Below the pieces are notes generated by a model, which was given only the letters and a program-made list of their open reading frames with translations, was not told the origin of the DNA and did no database searches. 45,866 nt of DNA, from IMG/VR virus record IMGVR_UViG_3300005826_000024, positions 1-45,866 of that record; one strand, written 5' to 3'. Position numbers and translations under genes: made by a program. This document shows, in pieces, positions 13,682-20,900 of this stretch. Numbering within the stretch: position 1 is the first letter of the stretch; every line of letters starts with the position of its first letter. Origin of the DNA: a virus.

Positions 13682-13713
13682 ACGCCCGAGAGGGCGTCCG
13701 GGAAGTCCTCCCG
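13682..13713 (+). promoter_or_regulatory. Two-hairpin leader before the DUF932 gene
   Basis: ACGCCC-GAGA-GGGCGT (13682-13697), a 6-bp stem with a GNRA loop, is followed by CGGGA/TCCCG (13699-13703 with 13709-13713). They lie 24 bases before the ATG at 13737. With no U-run they are not terminators; an mRNA-stabilising or translation-control role is possible. Confidence 0.45.
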
Positions 13714-13736
13714 AACTAACTAACCTGGAGTAAATC

Positions 13737-14822
13737 ATGATCACACTGATGCAAGCTTCCGCCGAATGGGCGTCCCGTCCCGCCGACCAGCGCTTCACCT
13801 CGTTGCACGATATGCAGGAGATGATGCAGCGCATGCGCGATCGCAGCCGCAACGTGATCGTGTCGAGCCGCGCCATCACGGCGCGTCCGGCTCACGGCAA
13901 CGACATCGATGTCATAGTCGCCGGGGGCGGTGGGGCTTATCAACCCACGCACTGGAGCTTCGGTCAGCTGGCGCAACGCGCTGGCGCGCCCGCAGGCTAC
14001 CTGCGCACGCTGCCCGCCGAGATGGCTGCCGATTGCATAAACTACGGCATGCGCTTCTCGCGCAGCGTCGAAGATGTTGGGATCCTGCTCCACAAGGATG
14101 AAGCCCCGGTTCTTCGGGCAGCGACTGGGCCCGGCTATGGACGCATCTGGAATGCGGACATCGTCCGCACTTTAGTCGAGCATGTCGGCGACGGCGTGAG
14201 CGGTGACTGGAAAGTGCCCGGCGAATTCAGGCAAGCCGTCCAGGTGACCAAAGACAACACGACGTTGTATGCGAGCGATCGCGATATGTTCGTCTTCCTC
14301 GCTGACGAAAAACACCGGATCGAGATCCCCAACCGCCGCAACGGCCAGCCGGGCTCGCTCGCTCGCGGGTTCTTCATCTGGAACTCGGAAGTTGGCAAGA
14401 CTACGCTCGGGATCGCAACGTTCCTGTTCGACTACGTCTGCGCCAACCGGATTGTGTGGGGAGCGAAGGAGTACAAGAAGATCACGATCCGTCACACTGC
14501 GGGCGCGCCCGATCGTTGGATCGAGCAAGTCGAGCCGGCGCTGATCGAGTACGCGGCAAGCACGCAATCGACGGTGCTCGACACAGTCAAGGCGGCCCAG
14601 GCGAAGAAGATCGACGATGTCTCCGAGTTCCTAACCAATCGGTTCGGGAAGAAAGTCGCAGCCGCGATCGAAGCGGTCCACGTCGAGGAAGAGGGTCGTC
14701 CGATCGAGTCTCTCTGGGACGCAACGACCGGAGTCACTGCGTACGCTAAGCAGCTGCCGCACCAGGATGCGCGCGTCGAGATCGAGCGCGCGGGTGGTGA
14801 GATTCTCGAACTTGCGGCTTAA
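13737..14822 (+). CDS. DUF932 family protein
   Basis: The 361-residue product matches the DUF932 (YfjQ/phage-plasmid) family: HWSFGQLAQRAGAPAGYLRTLPAE, GPGYGRIWNADIV, RDMFVFLADE, RGFFIWNSEVGKTTLGIATFLFDYVCANRIVWG. It is a frequent cargo gene of phages and plasmids with an unknown molecular function; a role in DNA metabolism or host take-over is only assumed. CTGGAG lies upstream of the ATG. It is the largest gene of the rightward block and is closed by its own terminator at 14830, with its own leader hairpins, so it is probably highly expressed. Confidence 0.93.
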   Translation: MITLMQASAEWASRPADQRFTSLHDMQEMMQRMRDRSRNVIVSSRAITARPAHGNDIDVIVAGGGGAYQPTHWSFGQLAQRAGAPAGYLRTLPAEMAADCINYGMRFSRSVEDVGILLHKDEAPVLRAATGPGYGRIWNADIVRTLVEHVGDGVSGDWKVPGEFRQAVQVTKDNTTLYASDRDMFVFLADEKHRIEIPNRRNGQPGSLARGFFIWNSEVGKTTLGIATFLFDYVCANRIVWGAKEYKKITIRHTAGAPDRWIEQVEPALIEYAASTQSTVLDTVKAAQAKKIDDVSEFLTNRFGKKVAAAIEAVHVEEEGRPIESLWDATTGVTAYAKQLPHQDARVEIERAGGEILELAA

Positions 14823-14829
14823 CGAGATT

Positions 14830-14857
14830 GCCCGCCTCTTCGGAGGCGGGCTTTTTT
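14830..14857 (+). terminator. Intrinsic terminator after the DUF932 gene
   Basis: The 9-bp perfect stem GCCCGCCTC/GAGGCGGGC with a TTCG tetraloop is followed by six T. The ribosome-binding site of the next gene starts directly after it. Confidence 0.95.
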
Positions 14858-14867
14858 AGGAGGTAGC

Positions 14868-15155
14868 ATGAAAGACCCTTTAGAAGTTTTAGCGAGCGCG
14901 CTCGTGCCGGGGGATCATATTCGCACCAGCTTGATCGAGCCGTACAACCACGCGATGGTCGTGAAGGTCGACAAAGATAACGTGTACCTCGTTCGACCGT
15001 ACATGACCTGCGCCGACTTCATCTACGGCGATGACCCACAAGTCATCGAGTATACGGGGCACGAGCACTACAGCATCGCGCGTAGCGTGCGCGTTGTGCT
15101 CGTTCGCCCTTCAACCGTCAAGGAACTCAAGGAACTCAAGGACGAGGATCTCTAA
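14868..15155 (+). CDS. Hypothetical protein (95 aa)
   Basis: TTAGGAGG precedes the ATG. The product starts MKDPLEVLASALVPGDHIRTS; a middle part with VVKVDKDNVYLVRPYM looks beta-rich, as in small SH3-like domains. The C-terminus VKELKELKDEDL comes from a 9-bp tandem repeat (15118-15143) that is shared exactly with 3300-3325 in the oppositely directed fused gene. The family is unknown. It is the first gene after a terminator, so read-through or its own promoter is needed. Confidence 0.75.
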   Translation: MKDPLEVLASALVPGDHIRTSLIEPYNHAMVVKVDKDNVYLVRPYMTCADFIYGDDPQVIEYTGHEHYSIARSVRVVLVRPSTVKELKELKDEDL

Positions 15156-15156
15156 A

Positions 15157-15369
15157 ATGGAACAACTGCTTTGGATCGCCCCGCTTTCTCTTGCATCTTT
15201 CTTTAGCTTGCCGCCGCTCGGCGTGCTCGCGATTGCGCTCGGCGTTGCCGGCGCGCAAGTCACCACTCTACCCGCGCCACCCCAGCCGGTCGTTGTCGAG
15301 AAGCCGGCACCGGCTCCGAGCGGTTATCTGCCGCCGGTTGTCATACTCGAGCGGCGCGGGCGGAGGTAG
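15157..15369 (+). CDS. Small membrane protein with Pro-rich tail (70 aa)
   Basis: The ATG at 15157 has GAGGA eight bases upstream. Residues about 3-33 (LLWIAPLSLASFFSLPPLGVLAIALGVAGA) form a hydrophobic membrane segment; the rest is proline-rich (LPAPPQPVVVEKPAPAPSGYLPP) and ends basic (ERRGRR). It may be anchored in the inner membrane with a short flexible tail. No holin family is recognised, and it lies far from the likely lysis genes. Confidence 0.65.
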   Translation: MEQLLWIAPLSLASFFSLPPLGVLAIALGVAGAQVTTLPAPPQPVVVEKPAPAPSGYLPPVVILERRGRR

Positions 15370-15376
15370 ACCGACT

Positions 15377-15601
15377 ATGAGGCGAGTGAGGATGCCTGCA
15401 GGAAGCAAAGAGCACGAAAGAGCATGCGCGCAAGAGATCGCGCGCATGCAAGCGTGCGAGACAAACCAGACTTGGTGCGTGTATGAGACGCTCGAGCGCG
15501 TGTTCGTGCGCTCGGATCACGTCGAGCCGCCCACGTCCGCAGTGCGCATCGGGATTGCACACCCCGACGGCACGTATCAATACGTCAACGAGGAGGTTTA
15601 G
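15377..15601 (+). CDS. Hypothetical protein (74 aa)
   Basis: The ATG at 15377 begins MRRVRMPAGSKEHERACAQE; GGAGG lies ten bases upstream, and the ATG at 15392 is an alternative. The sequence has an N-terminal basic helix with two Cys (ERACAQEIARMQACETN), then IGIAHPDGTYQYVNEEV. The family is unknown. It is followed after two bases by the next start. Confidence 0.65.
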   Translation: MRRVRMPAGSKEHERACAQEIARMQACETNQTWCVYETLERVFVRSDHVEPPTSAVRIGIAHPDGTYQYVNEEV

Positions 15602-15603
15602 AC

Positions 15604-15816
15604 ATGAGCTTCAAAGTCGAAGTCATCGCGGATAGCAGCGGGAAATGGACCGGCAACGCCATTCGACTGCCGGACAGCAAGCAAGCTATCGAGTACGGAA
15701 ACGACCTATTCAGCCGCTGGACCGCCGTCAGCGAGATGCGTGTCGTCGAGTCCGAGGATCCTGTCAACTACCTCTGGCTCGACGGCAGACTCGTTTCCGT
15801 GGAGAGGGTCGAATGA
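15604..15816 (+). CDS. Conserved small phage protein (70 aa)
   Basis: GAGGAGG precedes the ATG. The pattern FKVEVIADSSGKWTGNAIRL, SKQAIEYGNDLFSRWTAVSEMRVVES, DPVNY is one I recognise from many small, uncharacterised phage proteins (strand, helix with the RWTAV signature, strand). The function is unknown. The stop overlaps the following start (ATGA). Confidence 0.8.
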   Translation: MSFKVEVIADSSGKWTGNAIRLPDSKQAIEYGNDLFSRWTAVSEMRVVESEDPVNYLWLDGRLVSVERVE

Positions 15817-16025
15817 CAGCGCGCAAATCTGACTTCCTGGTACGGTATTACCTGTCGATCACCATCTTGACCGCGCAGACCGCCGAGGCCCGAAGCTGGG
15901 TCGATCAAAACCTGCCCGATGATCGGATATCCTGGGGCAGGCACGGTACGGTCGTCGAACCCCGCTACCTCATTGACATCCTCGACGGGATCCACCAAAG
16001 CGGGCTGACATGGGAGGAACTATGA
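15813..16025 (+). CDS. Hypothetical protein (70 aa)
   Basis: It is coupled by ATGA to the gene before and the gene after. The product starts MTARKSDFLVRYYLSITILTAQTAEARSWVDQNLP and ends IHQSGLTWEEL. It looks like a small alpha/beta protein; no family or catalytic motif is recognised. Confidence 0.72.
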   Translation: MTARKSDFLVRYYLSITILTAQTAEARSWVDQNLPDDRISWGRHGTVVEPRYLIDILDGIHQSGLTWEEL

Positions 16026-16210
16026 GACAGCATGTTCACGCCCCAGGCTCGCGGCTGCGGAACTGGTATACCGACCAGTTCTGCATCGTGGGCTACAAGC
16101 CCTTGTGCGGGCGTTTGCCGGCTGGCGATACAGTCGGCGATCCCGGTGACAAGGTTACCTGTCCCGCCTGTCAGCAGGCTCTACAGCAAGCCAGAGAGGA
16201 GGTGTTATGA
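16022..16210 (+). CDS. Small Cys-containing, zinc-ribbon-like protein (62 aa)
   Basis: GGGAGG precedes the ATG at 16022, which overlaps the preceding stop. Residues include FCIVGYKPLCGRL and a later VTCPACQQAL; four Cys in two spaced groups suggest a small zinc ribbon. It may touch DNA or protein, but no family is recognised. It is coupled by ATGA to the next gene, which also has paired cysteines. Confidence 0.68.
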   Translation: MRQHVHAPGSRLRNWYTDQFCIVGYKPLCGRLPAGDTVGDPGDKVTCPACQQALQQAREEVL

Positions 16211-16554
16211 GGCATAACTACGGGCCCCCTTGCTTCCCTCGCAGGCTGGTCTTCTGCGGCAAGCTGTATGGGGGGTCAATGGGCGAACCAGTCTATCCGC
16301 TGATGACCCCTTACGAGATCTGGAGGGCCGCATGGCGGGTGTCCCAAGGGCTAGAAAGCGGCCACGAAAGCACAAGAAGAAACCCTTACTGCAGGGACTG
16401 TACTCGAGCGTACCAGGAGGAGCAGTTGCTGGCCGGCAACTGCAATCATCCTGAAGTACGTTTCAAGACCGACAAGGATGGCTTTGTCACCGGGTATATC
16501 CCACGCCCCCCACGGGACAAGCGTAAGCGCGCAGGGGAGGTAGCGACGGCATGA
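16207..16554 (+). CDS. Hypothetical Cys/His protein (115 aa)
   Basis: GAGGAGG precedes the ATG at 16207 (ATGA overlap). The N-terminal half has PPCFPRRLVFCGK and TPYEIWRAAWRVSQGLES. The middle holds PYCRDCTRAYQEEQLLAGNCNH, a CxxC...C-x-H set that could bind zinc. The C-terminus is basic (PRPPRDKRKRAGE). The layout suggests a nucleic-acid-associated role, but the family is unknown. The next gene begins at its stop. Confidence 0.7.
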   Translation: MRHNYGPPCFPRRLVFCGKLYGGSMGEPVYPLMTPYEIWRAAWRVSQGLESGHESTRRNPYCRDCTRAYQEEQLLAGNCNHPEVRFKTDKDGFVTGYIPRPPRDKRKRAGEVATA

Positions 16555-16640
16555 ACGACATCTGGTTCTTTCTCTCCGACGCGTTCGGAATCCTCGCGCT
16601 GCTGATCGTGCTCTACATGATCTGCAACAGGAAAAGCTAA
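16551..16640 (+). CDS. Single-pass membrane peptide (29 aa)
   Basis: The 29-residue frame MNDIWFFLSDAFGILALLIVLYM... ends CNRKS. One hydrophobic helix fills almost all of it, with a basic end. The ATG overlaps the previous stop (ATGA) and has GGGGAGG upstream; the terminator begins six bases after its stop. Its place as the last gene of a coupled operon argues that it is expressed. It could be a small membrane modulator or accessory lysis peptide. Confidence 0.6.
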   Translation: MNDIWFFLSDAFGILALLIVLYMICNRKS

Positions 16641-16645
16641 CTCGA

Positions 16646-16679
16646 GCCCCGCTCCGGGAAACCGGCGCGGGGCTTTTTT
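16646..16679 (+). terminator. Intrinsic terminator at the convergence of the two blocks
   Basis: The stem GCCCCGC/GCGGGGC (16646-16652 with 16667-16673) encloses CCGG-GAAA-CCGG and is followed by six T. It ends the rightward block just before the last leftward gene stops at 16687. Confidence 0.94.
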
Positions 16680-16686
16680 GTGCCCG

Positions 16687-17043
16687 TCAGTTTCGTAAGT
16701 TCGTAGGCCGCTCGACGTAGCTGACGGTGTTGGACGGACCACTCTCGCCGTCCGCATCGTACGCCTTGGCGACACAGTTCACCCGACCGAGTTGAGTCTG
16801 CACTGTCGCTGTTCGCTCAGTAGCCGGGACCGTGACAGTCGGCAGTGAAGGCAGAGCAGCGCCCGGTTTCGCGCAATAGACCTTGAAGCCGGTAATGCTA
16901 ACCCCAGTGGGATAGTCCCATTGGAGTGTCTCAGCTGCGCTCGCGTTGCACGCCGGATAGAGCGCCACGAGGATCACCGCGAAAGTGAGCGCCAGGGGGA
17001 TCGGGAAACGGCTATTGCTTGTGCTCATATTGCTTGTGTTCAT
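16687..17043 (-). CDS. Secreted Fn3-like protein (118 aa)
   Basis: The start at 17043 has AAGGAG upstream and overlaps the previous stop (ATGA). After a tandem NTSNM/STSN start comes a hydrophobic signal (IPLALTFAVILVALYPACNASA), with a possible but poor lipobox (YPAC). The rest (LQWDYPTGVSITGFKVYCAK...VNCVAKAYDADGESGPSNTVSYV) is one fibronectin type III-like domain. It closes the lysis cluster. It may be an envelope-facing protein such as a spanin-like or exclusion factor; Fn3 domains are also common in virion proteins. The function is unproven. Confidence 0.7.
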   Translation of the reverse strand: MNTSNMSTSNSRFPIPLALTFAVILVALYPACNASAAETLQWDYPTGVSITGFKVYCAKPGAALPSLPTVTVPATERTATVQTQLGRVNCVAKAYDADGESGPSNTVSYVERPTNLRN

Positions 17044-17294
17044 ACTTTACGCTCCTTAAAAATCCAGCCGGAAGCCATCGACAGAATATAGCCGATGACG
17101 CCGGTAATGAACACAGAGAGCATCTGCTCCTGTGCCCCACTAAGGTACAACCCGAAATAATCGCAAGCCGCAACAGCCAGCATCGCGACCTGCGTACCGA
17201 GGACTGTCCCGAGGCCCGCACCTGCCGCAGCGTATTGCACTTTGCGGACTGGACGCAGGGTTGGCTGATTATACAACTCACCGCGCTTTGCCAT
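17040..17294 (-). CDS. Putative holin, two membrane segments (84 aa)
   Basis: The 84-residue product has a basic N-terminus and two hydrophobic helices (QYAAAGAGLGTVLGTQVAMLAVAAC-type at about 20-44, and MLSVFITGVIGYILSMASGW at about 58-77), ending basic (IFKERKV). Size, topology and place after the virion genes fit a class II holin. It overlaps its neighbours by short stretches. No sequence family is recognised, so the name rests on layout. Confidence 0.6.
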   Translation of the reverse strand: MAKRGELYNQPTLRPVRKVQYAAAGAGLGTVLGTQVAMLAVAACDYFGLYLSGAQEQMLSVFITGVIGYILSMASGWIFKERKV

Positions 17295-17592
17295 TCAAAC
17301 ACTCCTCGATTTTCGTCAGTCTGATCTCGATGTTGCGCAGCCGTTCCATAACAATATCGAACCGCTCCTCTGCGCGTGGTGAGGGATTGCCAGAGCGAAA
17401 CCATTCCTCATGTTTTTGCAACAGCGCATGATCCGATTCAACTCTGGCTTGAAAGGCGGCAAAACCATTCCACCAAGCGACGATGCTGATGACGACGCTA
17501 AACGCCGTCGTTAGGAACACACCAACTAAAACATGGGTCAGCCGCTTGGATACGGTGTACGACCCATCCCCGTTTTTTGTGACTGCCGACAT
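17278..17592 (-). CDS. Membrane-anchored coiled-coil protein (104 aa)
   Basis: One membrane segment (THVLVGVFLTTAFSVVISIVAWW, about 19-41) follows a short hydrophilic N-terminus. A long charged helix then includes ERFDIVMERLRNIEIRLTKIEECL, a heptad-like coiled coil. The layout resembles an inner-membrane spanin or a T4 t/antiholin-type helper. The start overlaps the previous stop as TGATG. Without a paired outer spanin the role is uncertain. Confidence 0.65.
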   Translation of the reverse strand: MSAVTKNGDGSYTVSKRLTHVLVGVFLTTAFSVVISIVAWWNGFAAFQARVESDHALLQKHEEWFRSGNPSPRAEERFDIVMERLRNIEIRLTKIEECLNGKAR

Positions 17593-17936
17593 CAGTGCAA
17601 CTTCTCCCAGAGCGCCAGGGCACCAACAGCGGTGCCGAGCAAAAACGTAATGATAGCCGCGATCAGCGCAAATAACTTTTTGGTCCAGCTGATCTTCTCG
17701 TAGGCCAGCCGCTGAATGTGGACGATACCGGTTTCGGGGTGTTCATCGGTGCCGTACACCGTTCGCTCGATCCTCTCTACCTTGGAGAGCACCCTGGTCA
17801 ACAGTCCCATGATCTCGCCGCCATGCTTCGTCAGCTGGCGACTGATCCATCTCTCTTTTGGGCTAAGCTCGCCCCACCCTCTCTCCACAGATCGCTTCTC
17901 CAACTCATCTGCGCAGTCGCAATCTTTGTCGTCCAT
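17592..17936 (-). CDS. Hypothetical C-terminal membrane protein (114 aa)
   Basis: The ATG at 17936 begins MDDKDCDCADELEKRSVERG; a TTG at 17966 would extend it into the preceding gene. The N-terminus is charged with DCDC. Residues about 45-75 carry MGLLTRVLSKVERIERTVYG, and the last part is a single hydrophobic helix (KLFALIAAIITFLLGTAVGALALW). It is the first of three adjacent small membrane proteins likely forming the lysis set. Confidence 0.65.
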   Translation of the reverse strand: MDDKDCDCADELEKRSVERGWGELSPKERWISRQLTKHGGEIMGLLTRVLSKVERIERTVYGTDEHPETGIVHIQRLAYEKISWTKKLFALIAAIITFLLGTAVGALALWEKLH

Positions 17937-17937
17937 A

Positions 17938-20900
17938 TTACTTTTTCCCGAGCAGCATCCCGCCAATGAAGTCTCGAATTGACTCCGGCTCTTCTTCGCC
18001 CACAGATAGCTGATACAGGTAATCGCCTGTCGTGATCAACTGTGATGTTGGGAGTCCAACCCACAACCCTGCGGCGCGCAAAATCTTCTTCGCAAACGCG
18101 TCGATGTCTTCGTCCCCTTGCAGCATATCTTTCGTGGATCCGACTGCGCTAGTCGTGGCAGTGTATAGCTGCGCGATCGGCGAAAACTGGTAGCTGTACC
18201 CGCGAGTCCATGCCGAAAAAGCATCTCGCGCAATCGGGATAGACGCTAGCGGATAGAGCGCTACCCCGGAGATAAACCTCCACCAGTCTTCCGGCTCGGC
18301 ATCCTCGTCCGGCACATTACCGGTAAGGATCTCCGCCATCAGCGCCGGCACAACCCAGACCCACATCGTCCGCGCAAACAGCCTTACAGGGTTCACCCTG
18401 CCGACATCGTGCCCGATGCTGCGCAGTTGCCCGTAGAGCGCGCTGAATGGCGTATAAAACAGCGTGAAGATCCGCATCAAGGCGTTCGAGCGAACCGCCA
18501 CCATCGCTAAGTCTTTCGCTCCACCTGCGCCTTGCGATTTGCGCACTGCGCGGTCCCCTTCTCGGATCGCTTGCTCTTTCCCTTTTTTCTCATGGCGCGC
18601 CCGCTCGTAAGCGCCAAGCCAAGTCGGCAGACTCACGAGCATTTCAGTTAACCCGATCCCATACATTGACGCAGCCCGGATCTGCGACAGTAGATCCTCT
18701 TTACCCGACAGCGAACGCAGAACATCGCGCAAGGTTTCGTCGCGAGTCTGGAACCGGTGCCGCATCTCTCCCGACATCGACGTCACAAAATCATACGCAG
18801 CCGGCGGGTTCGAAATGAACCTGCGATAGCCGGTTACCATCCAGCGAGCGCCGGTTGCCTCGATCGCGGGGCCCAGGCCAGCAAGCTGAGTGATCATCGT
18901 GGATGCTTTGAATCCGAGAGCGGCGATCGTTACGTTGATGCGGGCGCTCTCCAGCATCTGCTGCCAGACAAAAAGCGCGCGGATGTTGTTCGCGCTGCGA
19001 TCGTTCGCGATGTTGCGAACCCAGCCTTCCAGCAAGTTCAAATACTCAGACCCCGCTGTATCTGTGATCGCCTGTCGGATCTTGCCGCTCCGCAAGACTT
19101 TGTTGGCGTCCATGATCACTTTGCGGTGCGTAAGGTCTTTAATGACGCCAGCAACTTCAGACGGCAGCCGGTTGAGCGTGAGGTCGAAAGCAGCGGTGAA
19201 CTGCTGCACGCGCGCCTTGGTTCTCCCCTGGGGCGTTGTCGCGCGCACGTAGTTGTTGTCGACCAGTCCGCCAACTGTGGACGCGAGTTGGAGTCCGCCT
19301 CGATCCGAGTACCGGGGGTCATACATCAGTGGATAGTACCCGCCTCGATATGCGCCGAACTTCGTCTCCACTTGGCGCGCTTTCACCTCTTCCGGCTCAA
19401 GCCCGGTTAGCTCCTTCTGCAGTTTCCAGATCGCGGGTTTCATCGTCTCCAGGGTATCCCAAACACCCTGTACAAAATCCCACTCTTCTTTCGTCAGCAA
19501 GCCGAGGGCTTCGTCGATTTGCTCTTTGCTCCAGGTGACGCCCAACGTGTTGGAACGTACGAGTTTGTCGTAGTTGCTTTCGTTTCCTACGTTAAGCGCG
19601 ATCCCGAGCAAGTCTCGCCGCACGAGATTGACTCCAGGCGTCAACCGGAGAACGACTTTGTCGAGCGCGCTCTTCTGAACCTCGCTCGGGATATTCTGCA
19701 CCGCACGTGTGATCTTCGCGGTAATCTCTTTCGTCAGATCGTACTCGGCGGTCTGTGCGTCAACTGCCGGGCTCCACAGAGTATCGTGCCAAGGGCCTGC
19801 AGTTCCGCCGTCAACGAACTCGAAGAAAATCTCCGGCTTGAGCATGCTCGCATCAAGCAGCTTTAATATGTGAGTGAGACTCTCCCACAAAGACATCCCC
19901 TGCTCGGTTGCAGCGCGCAACTTCGCTTTGTTCTTGAACTGCTCGCGCACGCTCGCCGCAAGAGCGTCCTCTGTCTCCAGCCATTCGCGCTTTGCTGCGC
20001 TGGCGAGGAGCTTGTTCTTTACGCGCGCGATGTGCTCGATCTGACGAACGGTGTCGTAGATGCCGTTGATCTCGTCAACCGTCAACTGCCGATAGTTGAT
20101 GCGCGTAGTCTCTTCGACCAGCCTCGCCGGCAGATTGATCTCCTCGCCGAGTGTCTCTCCGCTCGCTTCCTTCTGCTTGATCCACTCTCCCAGCGCTTCT
20201 CGCTTGTCGAGAGCTTTGTACGGGACACGGATAAACTCGAAGCGCCCCAGCAGCGCTTGGATTTGATCGAGGTAGTCGTGTCCGGCTTTCCCGAGACGCT
20301 CGATAACGGACCGGCGCTGAAACTTCGCCATGTATCGACGGACGTCTTCGACCTGCTCTCGCGCATCGAATGCAGCGTTGTATAGCTCCATGTTCAGAAG
20401 CTCGGTCCTCTTCGCTGCAGCCGCGCTCGCGAAATCTCGCCGCATCAAAGCTTCCATCGATTCGCGGCTCGACTTTCGCGCCATCCGCAGATAGCTCTGC
20501 GGATCCAGGTTGCGCACAGTCTGCTGTCCCACCATGCCCCGCGCCATCGAGCGCAGATCCGCGCGGCCTGGGATCGAGCGCATCATGCGTCGGCCTTCTG
20601 CCACTTGCGCACGCTCTTGGCGTTGCATGACTCGAATTGCCGGTTGCGCCTGCCGCACTAGCCGCTGGAGTGCGTCGAGTTCCATCTCGACGACGTCTGC
20701 ACGGGCGTCGGTGTACAAAGAGCGGATAGCCTCTTCGCGTCGAGCCGCGTCGTTTGAGAGCATGTCCCCGAACTCTGCATTGAGCCTTTCTTGGACGCGT
20801 CTCTTGATCTTGTCGCGCATAGGCTCTGCTTGCGCGATCGATTCGAGCATCTCCTTGCCGGAAGTGAATCCGAATTGCTCGGCAACTACATCGGGGTGCA

